20,083 bases of DNA from positions 1 through 20,083 of the forward strand of contig LRSR01012570.1 of the NCBI GenBank assembly GCA_001579985.1. The letters are read 5' to 3'. The DNA comes from Hypsibius dujardini. Taxonomy: Eukaryota > Tardigrada > Eutardigrada > Parachela > Hypsibiidae. Made by a program: the position numbers and the translations under genes. Shown piece after piece: positions 20,077 to 20,083 of this stretch (its first letter is position 1; the number at the start of each line of letters is the position of its first letter). The notes under the pieces are model-generated. The model did not search any database. It was not told the DNA's origin and was given only the letters and a program-made list of their open reading frames with translations.

Positions 20077-20083
20077 TCGACAG
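20035..20083. repeat. CAGA tetranucleotide array at the window end
   Basis: A near-pure CAGA array starts about 26 nt after the EYA exon 6 donor and continues beyond the window. On the EYA transcript it reads CAGA, opposite in orientation to the array in EYA intron 3. Confidence 0.93.

Overview
This is a piece of an animal (metazoan) nuclear genome. Two genes can be named with confidence because their exons join in phase into proteins with diagnostic family motifs: methylthioribose-1-phosphate isomerase (MRI1, + strand, 7 exons, complete, 4585-7928) and an Eyes absent protein (EYA, + strand, 6 exons visible, 17503-20008, running off the right edge). A third gene on the - strand (exons between 163 and 2294) encodes a low-complexity Ser/Pro/Gly-rich protein with a basic nuclear-localisation-like cluster. 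I could not assign it to a family, and both of its ends lie outside what I can define. All introns use GT-AG borders. Gene density, intron sizes, the EYA gene and the very abundant CTGT/CAGA tetranucleotide repeats fit an invertebrate. A flatworm or other lophotrochozoan is plausible but not demonstrated.

Layout. 1-2294: 3' part of the unknown - strand gene, whose three complete introns and the start of a fourth carry CTGT-type repeats in the sense direction. 2295-4584: no confident gene; it holds an AT-rich fold-back sequence (4051-4264) and one tiny - strand ORF. 4585-7928: MRI1. Its 1.4-kb first intron holds a probable non-autonomous DNA transposon (4813-5646), its third intron a CAGA repeat, and its sixth exon is a 21-nt microexon. 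7929-17481: about 9.5 kb without an identifiable gene, containing several tetranucleotide arrays, a hexanucleotide TGTGTC array, a clean 134-bp TA-flanked MITE (9679-9812) and two unassigned open segments. 17482-20083: EYA, from the probable first coding exon through the start of the HAD phosphatase domain (DLDET motif), ending in an intron filled with a CAGA repeat.

The genes have no evident functional link: MRI1 is a housekeeping methionine-salvage enzyme, and EYA is a developmental transcriptional cofactor and phosphatase of the PAX-SIX-EYA-DACH network. The most notable signals are the repeated CTGT/CAGA arrays with degenerate halos inside introns, the two transposon-like elements, the MRI1 microexon, and an EYA intron that stays open in frame through its repeat. 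I see no convincing evidence of a new multi-gene system.
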